From: Oscheius onirici
Taxonomy: Eukaryota > Nematoda > Chromadorea > Rhabditida > Rhabditidae
Length of the DNA: 64,000 nt
Direction of reading: 5' to 3'
Assembly (NCBI GenBank): GCA_932521025.1
Contig: OW051473.1
Span: 9,982,001-10,046,000, forward strand
The notes beneath the pieces are model-generated. The model was not told the DNA's origin. It did not search any database and saw nothing but the letters and a program-made list of their open reading frames with translations. A program made the translations under genes and the position numbers. The first letter of the stretch is position 1; each line of letters opens with the position of its first letter. Positions 10,345-22,236 of the stretch are shown here, piece after piece.

Positions 10345-13265
10345 ACCACAGTCTGATAAGAGAGCGAGTGTGGAGCATGCTCGCACGCAGACAACACCGA
10401 TCTTTTGCGTCACGCAGTTCCCAAGCAGTGGGGAGGAGACTTTGAACAGTCTGTTTTCTAGAAGAGGCTGAGTCAACTTACTGGTCAAAAGTCAAACGTA
10501 CCACAACTGCAGCGCACTCTGTATTTACACGCAGTGCTATTTATATACGTAGGGGAACTTTTAGCCAACAGGTCGAGGTTCACGATGCGACCACTACTAT
10601 GATGACGAGGGGGAGCAGACTGCAGACAGTTTACGTTTTCCGAACCACTGTCTAGGGACGCCTTTTTTATTGCAAAAGACCTCCGCATTCTTCTAAAAAT
10701 AGATCATGGGAAATGAAGATTAGTTGCACAGTTCAGCAACAGATCGCTTAAAGGGAGTGTTCGAGTTTAATTGCGATAGCCAGATTTGAAGAAAAACACA
10801 GTGAACGGGTCTCGCCACGAATTTGTCTAAACATGCGTTTTCTTTACATTTCACACCATTTTGTGGCTTTAAGTATGTTTAACAAGCATTGCATTAAATT
10901 TTACGTAGTGGACATACTGAGATGGGGAAAAAATTAAAAGAAAAAGCGAAAATTGTGATTTTACTATTTTCGCCCTTATTTTTCTGCCAATTTTCTTGTA
11001 TCAACAGAGCCTTAAGTAGAATTTTATACTGAATGCTGAGAATTTTATGCTGTAGGGAAACTAAAAATTCTAAAAAATAAGTGAAAAGGACTTATAATAC
11101 AAACAATGTCTACTTTACCGTTCGCGACGGAACCCAAATCATTAGCCAATTCGTTCGAGGACCAAAGAGGATTTCGGGATGGTACCCAAACTATTAGGTT
11201 ATTCGTGACAGGACCCACATTCCCTAGGTTTGTTAATATGTCCGTGTCCCTATAATGATAAAACCACTATCTGTCCCGCTTATGCTCAAGCTCTGTCAAT
11301 CTTTAGTATCTAGTCTGTACCCAAACCCCTCTTTTACTGTAACCTGCAGGTGACGTGATGAACAATGATCATTTCGTTTGTACGTCTTTTTATCTTTCCA
11401 CTGCGAAAACCGGGCGGTCATCATCACCAAAATCATCATCTTTGTCGCCACGATGGCTGTCATTAATTGTAGGCCAATGGCTTTTATGGAAAAGGACCCT
11501 GATCAGCATCAGAATTTTGCAAACCTTTTTGGTCACCAGTTAGACTCGAATAGACAACAGGCTACACCCATGCTTTAATCAGAAAATTTCAAGCTATCTA
11601 GGGGTTTCTAGCATGCTCTCAAGCAACACAACAGGCTCAGGCTATACTGAAAAGAGGGTTATTTTTGGATCTTGGAAGGGGGATTTTTTGGTTCTAGGGG
11701 AAGTAGTAAAACGGAACTTCCTTATTACTGAACAGCAAAAACAGAGGACCTAGTCAGTCAATAACAATGAATGTTTGTTAGGGGTTGCAGACTACATACG
11801 GAAGTTCAAAGATTACTGCGAGCAACTTTTTGGACCTGTAATGGGACAGAACTGTTCGCCAAACTGTTGATTTGATAGTGGAGAGAGCGTAATTGAGCGC
11901 TACATCTGAAACGAAAAACTTTGTATCCTACTACAAGATGGAAGAGAACAGATTGGGAAAACATAACATGAAAAACGCTTAAAGGGACAGTGACTGTAAT
12001 ATGTTCTTGTCAATATATTTAACCGTTTTTGTTTTTCACTAATTATTTCGGCTTTTAAGTAATTTTTTAGCTTTAAAAACTACTCTAGTTTTGTCTACTC
12101 AGACAAGGAAAGCATTCTTTCCAAACTTTGGAACCTTGAGAAGAATCCTTACTTTTGAGCTAATGCATACCTTTTCCAGTTTTGTGACGTTGTCGCATTT
12201 GACAAGCTCTACAACTTTGCATTACAACACAAACCGTGAAAATGCTGTAGTCATGTTGAAAATTCTTTTTTCCAGTACTGTGTACTACAATTTACAGTCC
12301 GCGGCTTCGGAGCAGGTCTTCATTGTGGCCAAGCATTTTCAAGGTTTACAATGTTCTGAAAAGTTGAAGAACTTATCAAATATTATGAACAGCTGTGAAA
12401 TACAAGCATGAAAAAGAAGGAGAGCAAGACCTTTGTCCGAAGAAGATTTTGTCAGTGTAGTTAAAAGTTGTTATCTCATGTACTTCGTAACTGATTTCCA
12501 AGACCAAACAACCATGCAAGCTTTTATCTTTGTAAGTCCCCCAAAAATAGCTGCCTATCCATAAAAAAGAGTGGGACCATGCTAGGTTCCTAACGGTCTT
12601 CGAAACTTCAGTATTAATAATTTTTTAAAGGTTTACCAGAAAGTTGAAATGCATTAAAGCTTCGCAGAAGGTTCCATCTACTTTTAACTATGAATGTTCA
12701 AAGTATATTTGCTGGATATAATTGCAGTGTTCCAATGTGGATGAATAAGTGGTCTCATGAAATAGCTTCTAGAAAATACTGAGTCTACTCTACGTTCAGA
12801 GTTTTCTGATTTTAGTTATCTTGTCCTGCTTCTTGTGAAAGTTTGTAAAAGTTAGCAGGTGCTATATGGCCGATTAATAAAGTTTTAAGCGTTCCAAACT
12901 TGTCCAAGCTTTTCTCTAGACGCTTCTACAAATTCACCAACAAACAAAAAGGCTAGCTTGGTGCGGGCTTTGAACTTGAGACCCATAGATTGGTCTGTCA
13001 TTGAGTCATCTGACTTTTTGGCCTGTCTGTGAGTCCAACGTGCGTTGATTAAAGTTTTGGCCTAAAGAGAATTTAAAAGAAAAAGTTTCGTGCTTGCCTT
13101 TTTCGTCTTAAAAAGATTCTAGTCAAGGAAATCATGCAACACAATCAGTTTACAGATCAAAAGTCACTAATAAGTTGAGATCGAAAACCGCCACAATCGC
13201 TCTACCTATTTTCTCGTCAAAGAAACGTATTGTTTGCAAAGGGGGTGAACTTGGAATTTTGGGGT
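10345..13265. other. Long stretch without a supported gene
   Basis: About 2.9 kb of AT-rich sequence. The only sections that look partly coding are 11369-11578 (plus), with a hydrophobic stretch followed by MAFMEKDPDQHQNFANLFGH but no start codon or acceptor that fits, and a 106-codon ORF at 12091-12411 without splice context. Sequence around 12330-12380 resembles 59905-59945 (a fragment of a low-copy repeat). Confidence 0.4.
11402..11578 (+). pseudogene. Possible remnant of a small secreted-peptide gene
   Basis: The frame ending at TAA (11576-11578) shows a signal-like hydrophobic run (VIITKIIIFVATMAVINC) and a short hydrophilic tail rich in Gln, Asn and Asp. The first in-frame ATG falls inside the hydrophobic run and no AG acceptor fits upstream before an in-frame stop at 11366. 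Either the gene is broken or it is chance. Low confidence. Confidence 0.2.
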
Positions 13266-13560
13266 TTAATACCGTCTGGGGAAAACGGATGTCGAAGCAT
13301 GGTCCTTTAGCCCCAAGACGTCATAGGGAGCTGAACTGTGTTTCTGAACGCGTTGTGACCCGACTGGACTCTCACTTTTCACGTGATTCTTAGAAGTACA
13401 CAACTGATACGTCTGATTCAAACCATACCTCATCTTGGTTAAACTGTTCTGGGTTGCTGCAGTTGCCGTAGTAGTAGTCACCATCCTGACCGGCGTCCAT
13501 ACCTGAAAATGTACCGAGTGGGCGGATACCTGGAGCCCCTGGACCTTCGGATCCGTGCCT
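13266..13560 (-). CDS. 3' part of a collagen-like gene (5' exons not found)
   Basis: Complement of exon 13429-13560 (acceptor ttgctag, donor gtatgg) and exon 13266-13388 (acceptor ttctaag); both are in phase 0. The first exon encodes Gly-X-Y-like triplets (GSEGPGAPGIRP) followed by a Tyr/Asn-rich segment (GQDGDYYYGNCSNPEQFNQD). The second is a 40-residue Ser/His-rich tail ending in RRY. Nematode cuticle collagens have short Gly-X-Y blocks with non-collagenous tails, which is the basis for the guess. No start exon or longer Gly-X-Y block is visible upstream, so this may be a fragment. Confidence 0.35.
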
Positions 13561-14506
13561 CTAGCAACCCGGATTTGTTTCTACAACATGTCTCGCTAAG
13601 CGAAAGTCGTAATCCGCGATATCACAATTATGCGGATCAGAAGAACAGAGAATCAAAATGAAGGGGAAGGATGCTAGATTAAACAGAAAGAGAGATGTTC
13701 ATTGATTGATTGAAAGCAAAATTTGCCGGGTCTTGGCTTCGAATATCTGATGAAAAATGTTATTTTGAATTATATTTTTTTAGAAACAGACGAAATCTTC
13801 CACTGGCGCTCAAGTATTGTACTCTAAATATAAAGCGTCCAGAAGTTACTGAAAATTAAGTCTTTAAAATGTTTGTTGCGAGACCCATTAATGCATATAA
13901 AACGCGCAAACTTTGAATGTCCATGGTACACAGTCAAATTAAAATCGTACTCGTTATAATTGTAGTTAGGATTCTCCTAACAAAGACATTAAAGGTTTAA
14001 CACTATATATAGCTGTTCAACTATAGCGTCCCGTGCAGCAACTTCTAACGAATGGAGAAAACAACAATGTTCCTGAGATTTGCGTGAAGCCAGTTGTAGC
14101 CTGGAATGAAAAACTGTTCTGTGTTGTGTGCTCCGTTAGCTAGTCCACAGATAACATGTCAAGGGAACATGTTCGTAAAAGGGGAAAGTTTGTTGGCATG
14201 AGAAGGTACAGGTCGCAGGTAAATTCTTGTCAATAAGGTAGGCAGGAATCACGGCGTTCAAACTCAGGATTTGTCCAAAAGCTCCATGTACTTTGTACTT
14301 TACTACAACTGTCTTCACTATTTCAATTTGTAATAACCTACAACGACGCGACTGTCTAACTGTCTGGACTGTTCGAGTTACGCATCCATTTATTTTGCCA
14401 AATATTTTAAAGCAGTATTCAAATCACTTAAAATGAGCGTTTGTTTCTATATTTCAAACGACTTGTTTTGATGCAAGAAACAAAAGTCAGGTGTTTATTG
14501 TGTTCA
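13561..14506. other. Gene-free stretch
   Basis: No supported exon. It holds one copy of the 38-bp dispersed repeat in inverted orientation at about 14338-14375. Confidence 0.4.
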
Positions 14507-16003
14507 TTATTGACAACAATGGGCAAAGGGGTCTGACTGGACGCAATGGTAGCCGTAGGGACAGAAATGATCATCGCAAGACTTTCCCAGGAGAGTGTCA
14601 CTTTTTCCGTCACGACGGCGAACTTGAGCCGCGTTTCCTTTAGGGCAGCTAGGTCGGTAGGCATTAGCATATTTGGCTGAAAAGGCAATTAGTTGGCGAA
14701 ATTGTAAAAATGTACTTTCAGTTGCCTGAGGACAACAGAATCCGAAAAATGGACCTATTACACAAGTGTAATCGCTGGGGCAGGACTGGGTTTCGTGGCC
14801 GCGAGGAGCATCGGCTAAAATTTCATATTTTTCTGTTAAAAGTACCAATTCTTACGTAAAGACCCTCCACAGACGACAAACTTCCCATTTTTGTTCTTAG
14901 CCGGAGTGGCGAGACCTGAGCAGGCCACAAAGTCGTCTTAACGAAATTTTTAGGGTTTTAAAAACGTCGGTATACTCAAGAGACAAGTAGCTTCACAGTC
15001 CAATCGCGAATAGAAACGGTTATCATTCCCGCCACAACCTTTGTGTTCAAAAGCTAGACAGTCGAAGGTTGTATGATCGAAATAGTACTGAAACTCATGA
15101 ATATTAGAAAATGGCCAACAGGTTACCATAATTTTAGCAGATTTAGAGTTACAAGAATGACCAGCATCGCGGTCAAGGCGACAATAGTCGCGGCCTACTG
15201 GAAGGATTTGTCCATCTTTGTTGGTTGATACTGAGGTAGAAACAAGGCCTGAAATTATCCCGTCAGAGGAAAATGTTGTTTTTCATGAGAAAAAGGCCAC
15301 AACAACGCGGCTGTCTAACTGTTTTGTGGCTTTATGAACATACAATTTGTAGTTTCATACCGCAAAACTCACCCTTATCTTCACAACGAAGAATAAAGTT
15401 CCCCTCCCTTTTCTTCTTCGTTCCAGCAATCTCTTTTCCACTCTGAGGATCAACACAGAAGCAAAACTCTCCAGTACATTGGAGCTTTTCGAAATCTCCC
15501 AATTCTCGATCACATCGCGGAATGAAAGAGTTTTTCGGGGGCTCTCCGTCAGCGAACTGAGTCTTCAAATAGTTGTGACATTCTAGAAACTAACAATGTC
15601 TGTTTAAGGAGAAATGTTTACGTGAGCACTGAGGAGCCTTTTTGCTGTCCTCAGTTCTTGTCCCTTCAGCAGCAGCGCCGTTTCTTGCATCGACACAAAA
15701 ACAGCCACTTTCATCGCATTGAACAGTCTCATAGTACCCGACAGCGGTGCACTTGTACGCATGTTCATTGTTTAAAACACAGGGTCCATTCAACGGAACG
15801 CTAAAGTTGGATATTTGTAGTTCGGTCGAACAGAGTTCGTGGAAACGTTATCTCGGAAATCTCAACTCTGATAAAAGCGGACAAAACTCCTCTAGGAACA
15901 AAGAGTGCTCAAGACATCAGACTCACTTTATTAAGCTTCCAAATTGGGACTTGGGGACTATTCGGATGGCTGCAGCTCCAGAGAAAAGAAGCAATAGGAG
16001 CAT
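14507..16003 (-). CDS. Secreted multidomain inhibitor-like protein: 2 thyroglobulin-1, Kunitz, 2 lustrin-type Cys domains (349 aa)
   Basis: Complement of exons 15927-16003, 15622-15800, 15373-15582, 15127-15248, 14976-15087, 14856-14936, 14716-14814 and 14507-14676; all phases match. Seen in order: signal peptide (MLLLLLFSGAAA); thyroglobulin type-1 domain (TVQCDESGCFCVDARNG); second one (KLQCTGEFCFCVDPQSG); a Kunitz domain (DYCRL...HSC, YYFDHTTFDC, GCGGNDNRFY, CEATC) split by a 39-bp intron; two lustrin-type modules (CPSDYTCVIGPFFGFCC and CPYGYHCVQSDPFAHCC). Kunitz domains inhibit serine proteases and many thyroglobulin-1 domains inhibit cysteine proteases. The residue after the second Kunitz Cys is not the usual Gly-Cys-Lys/Arg pattern, so inhibition is uncertain. 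Similar mosaics are known in nematodes. AATAAA lies about 10 bp after the stop. Confidence 0.88.
15296..15335 (-). repeat. 38-bp dispersed repeat, copy in an intron of the inhibitor gene
   Basis: Near-complete copy in inverted orientation: it begins with GGCCACAACAACGCGGCTGT, carries CTAACTGT and ends in TTTTGTGGC, so both ends show the self-complementary GCCACA/TGTGGC pair. Confidence 0.7.
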
Positions 16004-16296
16004 GGTCACAGAGACTGAGAATCAATGCTGTTACAATATAGGAACTTGTCGGCCGCTCTCTGTCCGCGTTCTTGAATCAAAAAGCAGCTGGTCAAAAAAA
16101 GAGTTTGACAAGGAAGGGACGCTGTCGATCAATTTCGAGACGCTTTGATACAGATCGGACGAGTGACACAGGCAGTTTTTACAAGGTTAGAGAGTGCCCA
16201 CTCGTTCCGGTTTTCTAGAAATTTTCTCAACAGTGTTTTTGATCAGAAACTCTGGCTATTTTCCAACTATTCAAGCACTTTCTTAATCTTACTACA

Positions 16297-16510
16297 AGAC
16301 AGTTAGACAGCAGTTGTGGCGGCAAAAAGTGCCACAGGCAAGACAGGTAGATAGCCGCGTCATTGTGGCCACTCAAATGAGCTTGTTCATTTGACCCATT
16401 ACCGTAACCCGTTTACTTCGAGGCAAGACCATTTGATATGGTCGTCAGGAAACTTGCAACACAGCGACAGCCACAAACAAGACAGTTAGATAGCCGCGTC
16501 GTTGTGTCCG
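16297..16510 (+). repeat. Cluster of 38-bp dispersed repeats upstream of UGM
   Basis: Copies at about 16297-16330, 16338-16372 and 16459-16508, each with a form of GACAGTTAGACAGCCGCG followed by TCGTTGTGGC. Substitutions differ from copy to copy. Confidence 0.7.
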
Positions 16511-16526
16511 GTAGTTGCAGGGCCAT

Positions 16527-16641
16527 CATATCTCAGCCGATCTTGACCGCAATTTTAGTTTTCTTCACTTAATTAATCCGGTCAGTGTAATCTATTCCAG
16601 TCACAGTCTGGCATCATATCTCAGCCGATCTTGACCGCAAT
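16527..16641 (+). repeat. Direct repeat pair just upstream of the UGM start codon
   Basis: A run of about 27 bases (containing CATATCTCAGCCGATCTTGA) occurs at about 16526-16553 and again at about 16614-16641, 88 bp apart and ending 28 bp before the ATG at 16669. It could be a duplicated promoter element, a duplicated leader exon (the first copy is followed by ttttag), or a recent local duplication. Confidence 0.7.
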
Positions 16642-16668
16642 CTCCACGACCTTGACGCTCACTCTACT

Positions 16669-19157
16669 ATGAAGTTTGTCATCATCGGCGGTGGTCCCAC
16701 AGCCTTAGGAGCAGCCTGGCGTCTGCACGATCTTTTTCAGTCGGGAAATGCTCCACCAGACCTTCAAGTCCTCTTAATTGAAAAGGAAGCAGAAGTGGGC
16801 GGCCTAGCCCGCTCCATAACCGATGAAAATGGTTTCACATGGGATTTGGGAGTCCATGTGTCCGGTAATTTTGATCGAGATCTTATTAATTTTTGCTCTT
16901 AGGTGCCTCCAAGTTCGCCAAATACACGAGTGTAGTGAACGAAGCCGTCGGACAGTGGAACAACGTACCGCGCTGTGTCAAGGTTGGATCAATTTTACCG
17001 TGTAAAACAAAGGCTATTTAATGACGATTTTCTGAATGAAAATGGCAAAAAACGAGGATTTTTCAGGCTTTTATGAGTCATGTGATGGAAGGAGATGATG
17101 TCCACAATCACTATGTCCCTTATCCTGTACAAAGTTCCATTCCGTACTTTCGAGACGATGTCAAGGAAAAGTGCTTGGCGGATATGGAAAATCTACCGGA
17201 CAAGAAGCATGGAGAGAACTTCGCTATTTTTGCTGAAACAATGTTTGGGGAGACGCTTATGGATAACTTTATTAGACCCTACAATGAGAAGGTACGCAAT
17301 ATTTTGGAGAAGGAGGTTGCGTTTGGGGAACAATGAAATGACAGTATGATAACTTTTCGAAAGAGCTGGAAAAAAAGGGATTTTGAGAAGTGGTAACGTA
17401 GAAAGATGGTCTTAAAGGGAAAAATGGTATAGCCAATCTATGTTTCCCAAGCTACAAGATCCGCAGGACAGGCTAGGCTGGAGAAATGCCAGGGAACACT
17501 ACCTTCGTGTACCAATCAAGGTTGAACCTTTCACATAAACTGATCCTATCCACTTGACTATCTAAGTTTTATGCTGTGTTAATGTTCTTCATATGATTAG
17601 TTCTGTTTATGGGTGACAACGCTTGTTCTTCTTGTACTTGTTCTTCTCGTGAGCTTACTTGAAAGTGGTATAATCTGGGAGTAGTTGGCCAAGAACTGGA
17701 CAACCTCTAGTTACTAACTTATCCGGTAGGGAGAGTTTACTCGAATGCGTCTTGCGGACAAATAGTCGCAATAGGCAGCTAGTGGAGTTTAAGGGTTTTC
17801 ACTGGGCTCTTAAAATTTGATAAATCTGAAATTTCGTCAAAACTTTTTGCTGTCTATGCGAAAATCTTGATTTTACAGGCTCTTTTCAGGTCTGGACGGT
17901 TCCGCTAGAAAACATGGGAACATCATGGGCAGAAAACCGAGTCCCGAAGACTGACATGACTGAAATGAAGAGGAGGTGCTCCCTAAATCGGCCAGAGCTA
18001 GAAAATGAGGAGTTTTCAAAAACCAAGCTTCTCTTTAGGTAAGTTCTATTAAGTTATATTTAGAAAATTTGCTTTACAGGTACCCCCGAAACTTTAAAGG
18101 TGTCGGGCAAATATGGAAGAGAATAGCTGATACGCTTCCTCAACAGTGGTTCTGTCTCAATTCTTCAGTGATAGGTATTGATCCGAAGCTTAAAAAAGTA
18201 AGACTTTTCTACTTTTTCTAGTCAAATGCTAGGTAAAACTTACCGGCGGAATGTGTACATATTACGATTACCTCATTAATACCATGCCAATGACAGAACT
18301 CGGCAAAATTTCTGGTCTCTGCCCTGATCTCCCTCTCAAACATTCTAAGGTGGTTCTAGTGGGTATTGGTCTCAGGAAACCACAGCCAAAGTTTACTCTA
18401 AACTTGTCGTGGATCTATTTTCCATTGAAAACGACATTTTACAGGTAGACAAAACAATTTTTTTCTTCAAACTCTTTCAGATGTACATTTATCTCCAATT
18501 TCAATGACTACATGACTCCGGATTCAAATAGCTACTGGTCGGTGATTTGTGAAGTTGGCGTTTCTTCAGATGAAGACGCTGATATTGACCAGATCATTGA
18601 AGGAACCATTTCTGGTAAGTAGTTGAAACACCATTGCTACAGACAAGACAGTTGAACAGCCGCGTCGTTGTGGCTCCAGAAACAACTGACAAAGTCAAGA
18701 CAGCCAGATAGCGGCTTTGTTGTGGTCAAAGAAAAAACTACCACAGTCAAGTCAGTTAAACAGCTGCGTTGTTTTGGTCACAATTAACAAGCCGCAAACA
18801 AGACAGCTAGACAGCCGCGTGGTTATGGCTACAAAAATACACTCGCAAACTTCAGATCTCATATCCCATGGTCTTGTGGAAAGCTCCGAGGACGTTGTAG
18901 CCAAGTGGCATCATGTCCTTCCATACGGCTACCCGGTACCCACTCTGGACAGGGATAAGATCTTGTCCGAAGCACACGAGGTCTTCAAAAAACACGACAT
19001 TTACAGCAGAGGACGGTTCGTAGTCTCCCACTCAAAAATAGTATTTTTCAGATTCGGTGGGTGGAAGTACGAGTCCGCAAATCAAGATCACTGTTTTACC
19101 ATTGGATCCCAAGTAGTCGACAAAATTCTGTTCGGTTCAGATGAGTCAATGTTGTGA
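16669..19157 (+). CDS. UDP-galactopyranose mutase (459 aa)
   Basis: FAD enzyme that interconverts UDP-galactopyranose and UDP-galactofuranose, the donor for galactofuranose-containing glycans; cytosolic. Nine exons: 16669-16864, 16903-16982, 17067-17291, 17890-18038, 18080-18197, 18233-18444, 18481-18614, 18856-19015 and 19052-19157, with all phases matching. Seen: Rossmann motif [13 protein letters not shown] (from residue 5), [59 protein letters not shown] and the C-terminal [14 protein letters not shown], all hallmarks of eukaryotic UGMs. Present in nematodes and absent from vertebrates and insects, so it is a lineage clue. Intron 7 holds an array of four dispersed repeats. The TGA stop overlaps an AATAAA (TGAATAAAG), giving a very short 3' end. 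Confidence 0.93.
18640..18835 (+). repeat. Four-copy array of the 38-bp dispersed repeat inside a UGM intron
   Basis: Units at about 18640-18672, 18690-18725, 18740-18780 and 18788-18830, each with CAAGACAG(T/C)-family cores and GTTGTGGC-like ends, separated by roughly 12-20 bp of varied sequence. The units differ at several positions from each other. The array fills most of the 241-bp intron 18615-18855. Confidence 0.75.
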
Positions 19158-19284
19158 ATAAAGTTTTATTCTCACGGTATTATACTATTTCCATTGGCGT
19201 CAGTCTGCTTCCGATCCCCTTTCTTTGAACTAGATGAAAGGCTACTGAAAATGGAAATGTCGCTCTCTCTCACACTTTGGCTCA

Positions 19285-22236
19285 CTAATGAATATATAAG
19301 GATATCAGCAGTAGTGGCACAATGAACACCAGGAAGGACAGAGATCCTACCATGGAAGACAGTGGATAGTAGATTACTGGGCTGAGAAAACAGGCGATGT
19401 ACCTAAAAATGAGGGTTTGAAGAGTCGCGTTGCAAAATTTGAATGCTGGGTATACTTGGGCAACTGGACTCTAGAGGTTCCTAGAGGTTCCACACGACAC
19501 GACATGGGTGACGGTCGACTTGACTCGACTAGACCAATCACCACGAACATGATTTACATGGCTTGAGAATTAACGCTGATCAAATAGCTACTTTTGCGTT
19601 ATCAAACAGCAAAACAACATATTTTCTTCAAGATTTGGAAGAATACCGGACAAAAATTCCAGACAACGAATCCACGTAGCGTAAAGTCTTTGGTAGACTT
19701 ACTGAGTGCTAACAGCCACTGCCTGAACAGTTGATCTAGAATGAACAGGGGCTAGCTCTGCTCCGATGGACCAGGCTGCCGGCCCAATGCCGGCGGAGAA
19801 TGAGAATAGGAAGAGAATGAACAAGGATAAAAAGACCCATCCGAGGAGGTTTTCCTGAGTCATGGAATATATGAAAACGAAGAGCATCATTAGACTGTCC
19901 AAGGTTATGAGTAGCAATAGACCAGACAAGATAAGGCATCTGCTACCGATCTGAACTTGAGTTCAGTATGTTTTTGACATTTTTACCTTATCCGCAGTTG
20001 TTGTAGCTACAATAGCTCCACCTATTCCAGCAAAAGAGCAAAGGAGGTTCGACATTGCGGCAGATTCGTCTGAAAAGCCTAAAGAGCGGAGAAGAGAGGT
20101 TCCGAAGAAGGAAACGGCTGTAATTCCACTAAATGAGACGGCTACATTGACGGCGATGGAAATGTGCAGGGCTCTTCTTGTCTCCCTAAAGTTGAACTTT
20201 ATGAACATTTTGTAGTCCGTTCAAAACATAGATTTGAATCGACCGAGTGTTCAATGTTGAAACACATGGCACACTTCAATACTTATGTAAATAGCCGCTT
20301 CATTTAAAGTTTTGGGCGTAACCCTCTAATGTTTGCCATTTTTAGTGTTTTATAATTTTCCTGATATTCCTTGGCTGTATGACTATGGTTATCAAATTCA
20401 GCGTGTAAAACAACTCCTATAGCGTAAATCATACCCGAAATTTGTCCGGAATAGTCTGTTTAGGTCTTTTGTGTTTTACAATAATCGTTTTTCCTAAAAC
20501 TTAACAATTTTCATGTTCTAGAGGATGTTTCACACGCTGAATACACACTTACAAATTGTGAACGTGAGTAGAAAGGGCTAAAAACTCAAAGAATGTTCAT
20601 TTAGGCTGTTGCCTTGTGAACAATTGATTTGAACTTTGATTTTAACTCGCTCTGGGAAAAATTCCTCGACCGATTGAAATTATGCTCTCTACTTTTAAAA
20701 CAGACTACAACAATTGACGAAACATACGGTTCCTCCAAAAGATCCCAGATCGAAGTATCTGACTGCGAGCTACTCTTCAGAGTTTTCATGATCCTGATCA
20801 CTTCCAGATCAGCGGAAGCAGCCGAGCCAAAGTAGTTTTTAACAGAAAATTCAGCCTTCTTTAGTTCACTCATCCGACAAAAGTGTACAGGACTTTCCGT
20901 GATCCATGTCCAGCTGCTTACAATAAAAATCTGAAGGACCAACTTGACCATTGATTGCGAGCCGTTACCATACATGGAATAGCCTCTATTATGAAGATTA
21001 CAGGCCATTTTTCTCTTGTTCCCAGGGCGAAAGGAAGGCCCAGAGCGGCTGCAGCAATGAAGCCAACACTTGTTGACAGGCCGCTCAGAGTCCCAATTTT
21101 TCCTCGGTGTTCAACTAACGATCTGTACAGTCTTAAGACCAAGGATACCTGGACTAATCTCTGTCAGGAAGACGCCCTGGGCGGTGGCTGACATTCCAAT
21201 AGCAAAACCAGAAACTAGACGCGAGACCACAAATAACACGGGTGAAAGTACAAAGCCACTTGTTGACAAAAGAAGAACTGAGACCATTTGAATCTGGAGA
21301 GAGTTTCTAGGGTTTGTGGTTTCACTTACGATTGAAGAGTAGTACAGGGCTTTTAAAGATCCCAGTTTTTCCATGACTTTGGTTACGGAAGCGGCTCCAA
21401 AAAGAGCTCCAACTAAAATCTCGCTTGCTACTAGAGACCATAAAAGAGAGGATTGCTGCTCCGAGAGAACTGTTTTATATTTCCTGAAACAATTCATTTC
21501 GTAAACAAAACACTCGGATAAGGCTTATTTGCAAATATTTAAGATCATCCGTTGCTTCCTTACAATCTTAACCTGGTCAGATTGAATTGTTGTACCCTCT
21601 CAGTATCAAATTAGGTTCAGACCTTTATCAACAGTTATCCGAGCGATATTTCCATGTCTATCACTTTGACCGAAAGCAACGGCTATTTGCGTTTTCTAGT
21701 GGCTGCCATCTGCATTATCTAGCGGAACTAACACCGTGCAGACCAAGTGGTACGTATATACGAAAATATCGAGGGTTATAATAGCTACAAAAACTTGTAC
21801 TGTGACCAAACTTCGCAGAGAAATTGCGTGGCGAGGTGTACATTACAGAGAGGTTATATTTTACGGGACTTGACTGTATAGGATCGTACACAGAAACTTC
21901 TCCAAAAACCGATAATTTTTACATTTTCTCACTCAATACGTTTTCGAAAGGATGCAATAAAAATCTGAGATGACTAATTTGACCGGCAGTGTTTTTACAT
22001 AGAAGGAACGCGGGATTTCTCAAGTTCGATTCGAAGGAGGAGGTAGATCACCCAAGTTAATATACTTACTTTGAAAGTCCATCCAGTAAAAACTTTTGAA
22101 AGACTTCAGACATTGGGTTTACAATAGAAATTTGGAATCCGAAATGAAAACCGCCACTGAGAACTGTCACCAGAGAAGCCGAAATCAGTCTGGCTGTTGG
22201 TAAAGAAGAATAATTGTCCACTTTGGCATTCTTCAT
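19285..22236 (-). CDS. SLC2/GLUT-type sugar transporter (459 aa)
   Basis: Major-facilitator transporter of the plasma membrane, probably for hexose or a related polyol. Complement of exons 22070-22236, 21330-21483, 21149-21293, 20969-21114, 20728-20930, 19987-20185, 19703-19950 and 19285-19402; all phases match. Seen: TM1 with SGGFHFGFQISIVNP; RLVSGFAIGMSATAQ; PVEHRGKIGTLSGLSTSVG; WTWITESPVHF (PESP variant); SFSGITAVSFFGTSL (TM7, lacking the usual QQ); ADKIGSRCLIL (D-R-x-G-R-R variant); SAGIGPAAWSIGAELAP. Loss of the QQ and of several RxGRR positions suggests changed substrate choice. One intron is only 34 bp (21115-21148). Tail-to-tail with UGM, 127 bp between the stops. Confidence 0.88.

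Noticed and set aside
12091-12411. Plus-strand ORF of 106 codons
   Set aside because: Composition typical of chance, and part of it matches another non-coding stretch near 59900.
18640-18835. Regularly spaced short repeats resembling a CRISPR array
   Set aside because: Inside a eukaryotic intron, units vary in sequence, spacers are uneven and other copies of the unit are dispersed singly over the window.
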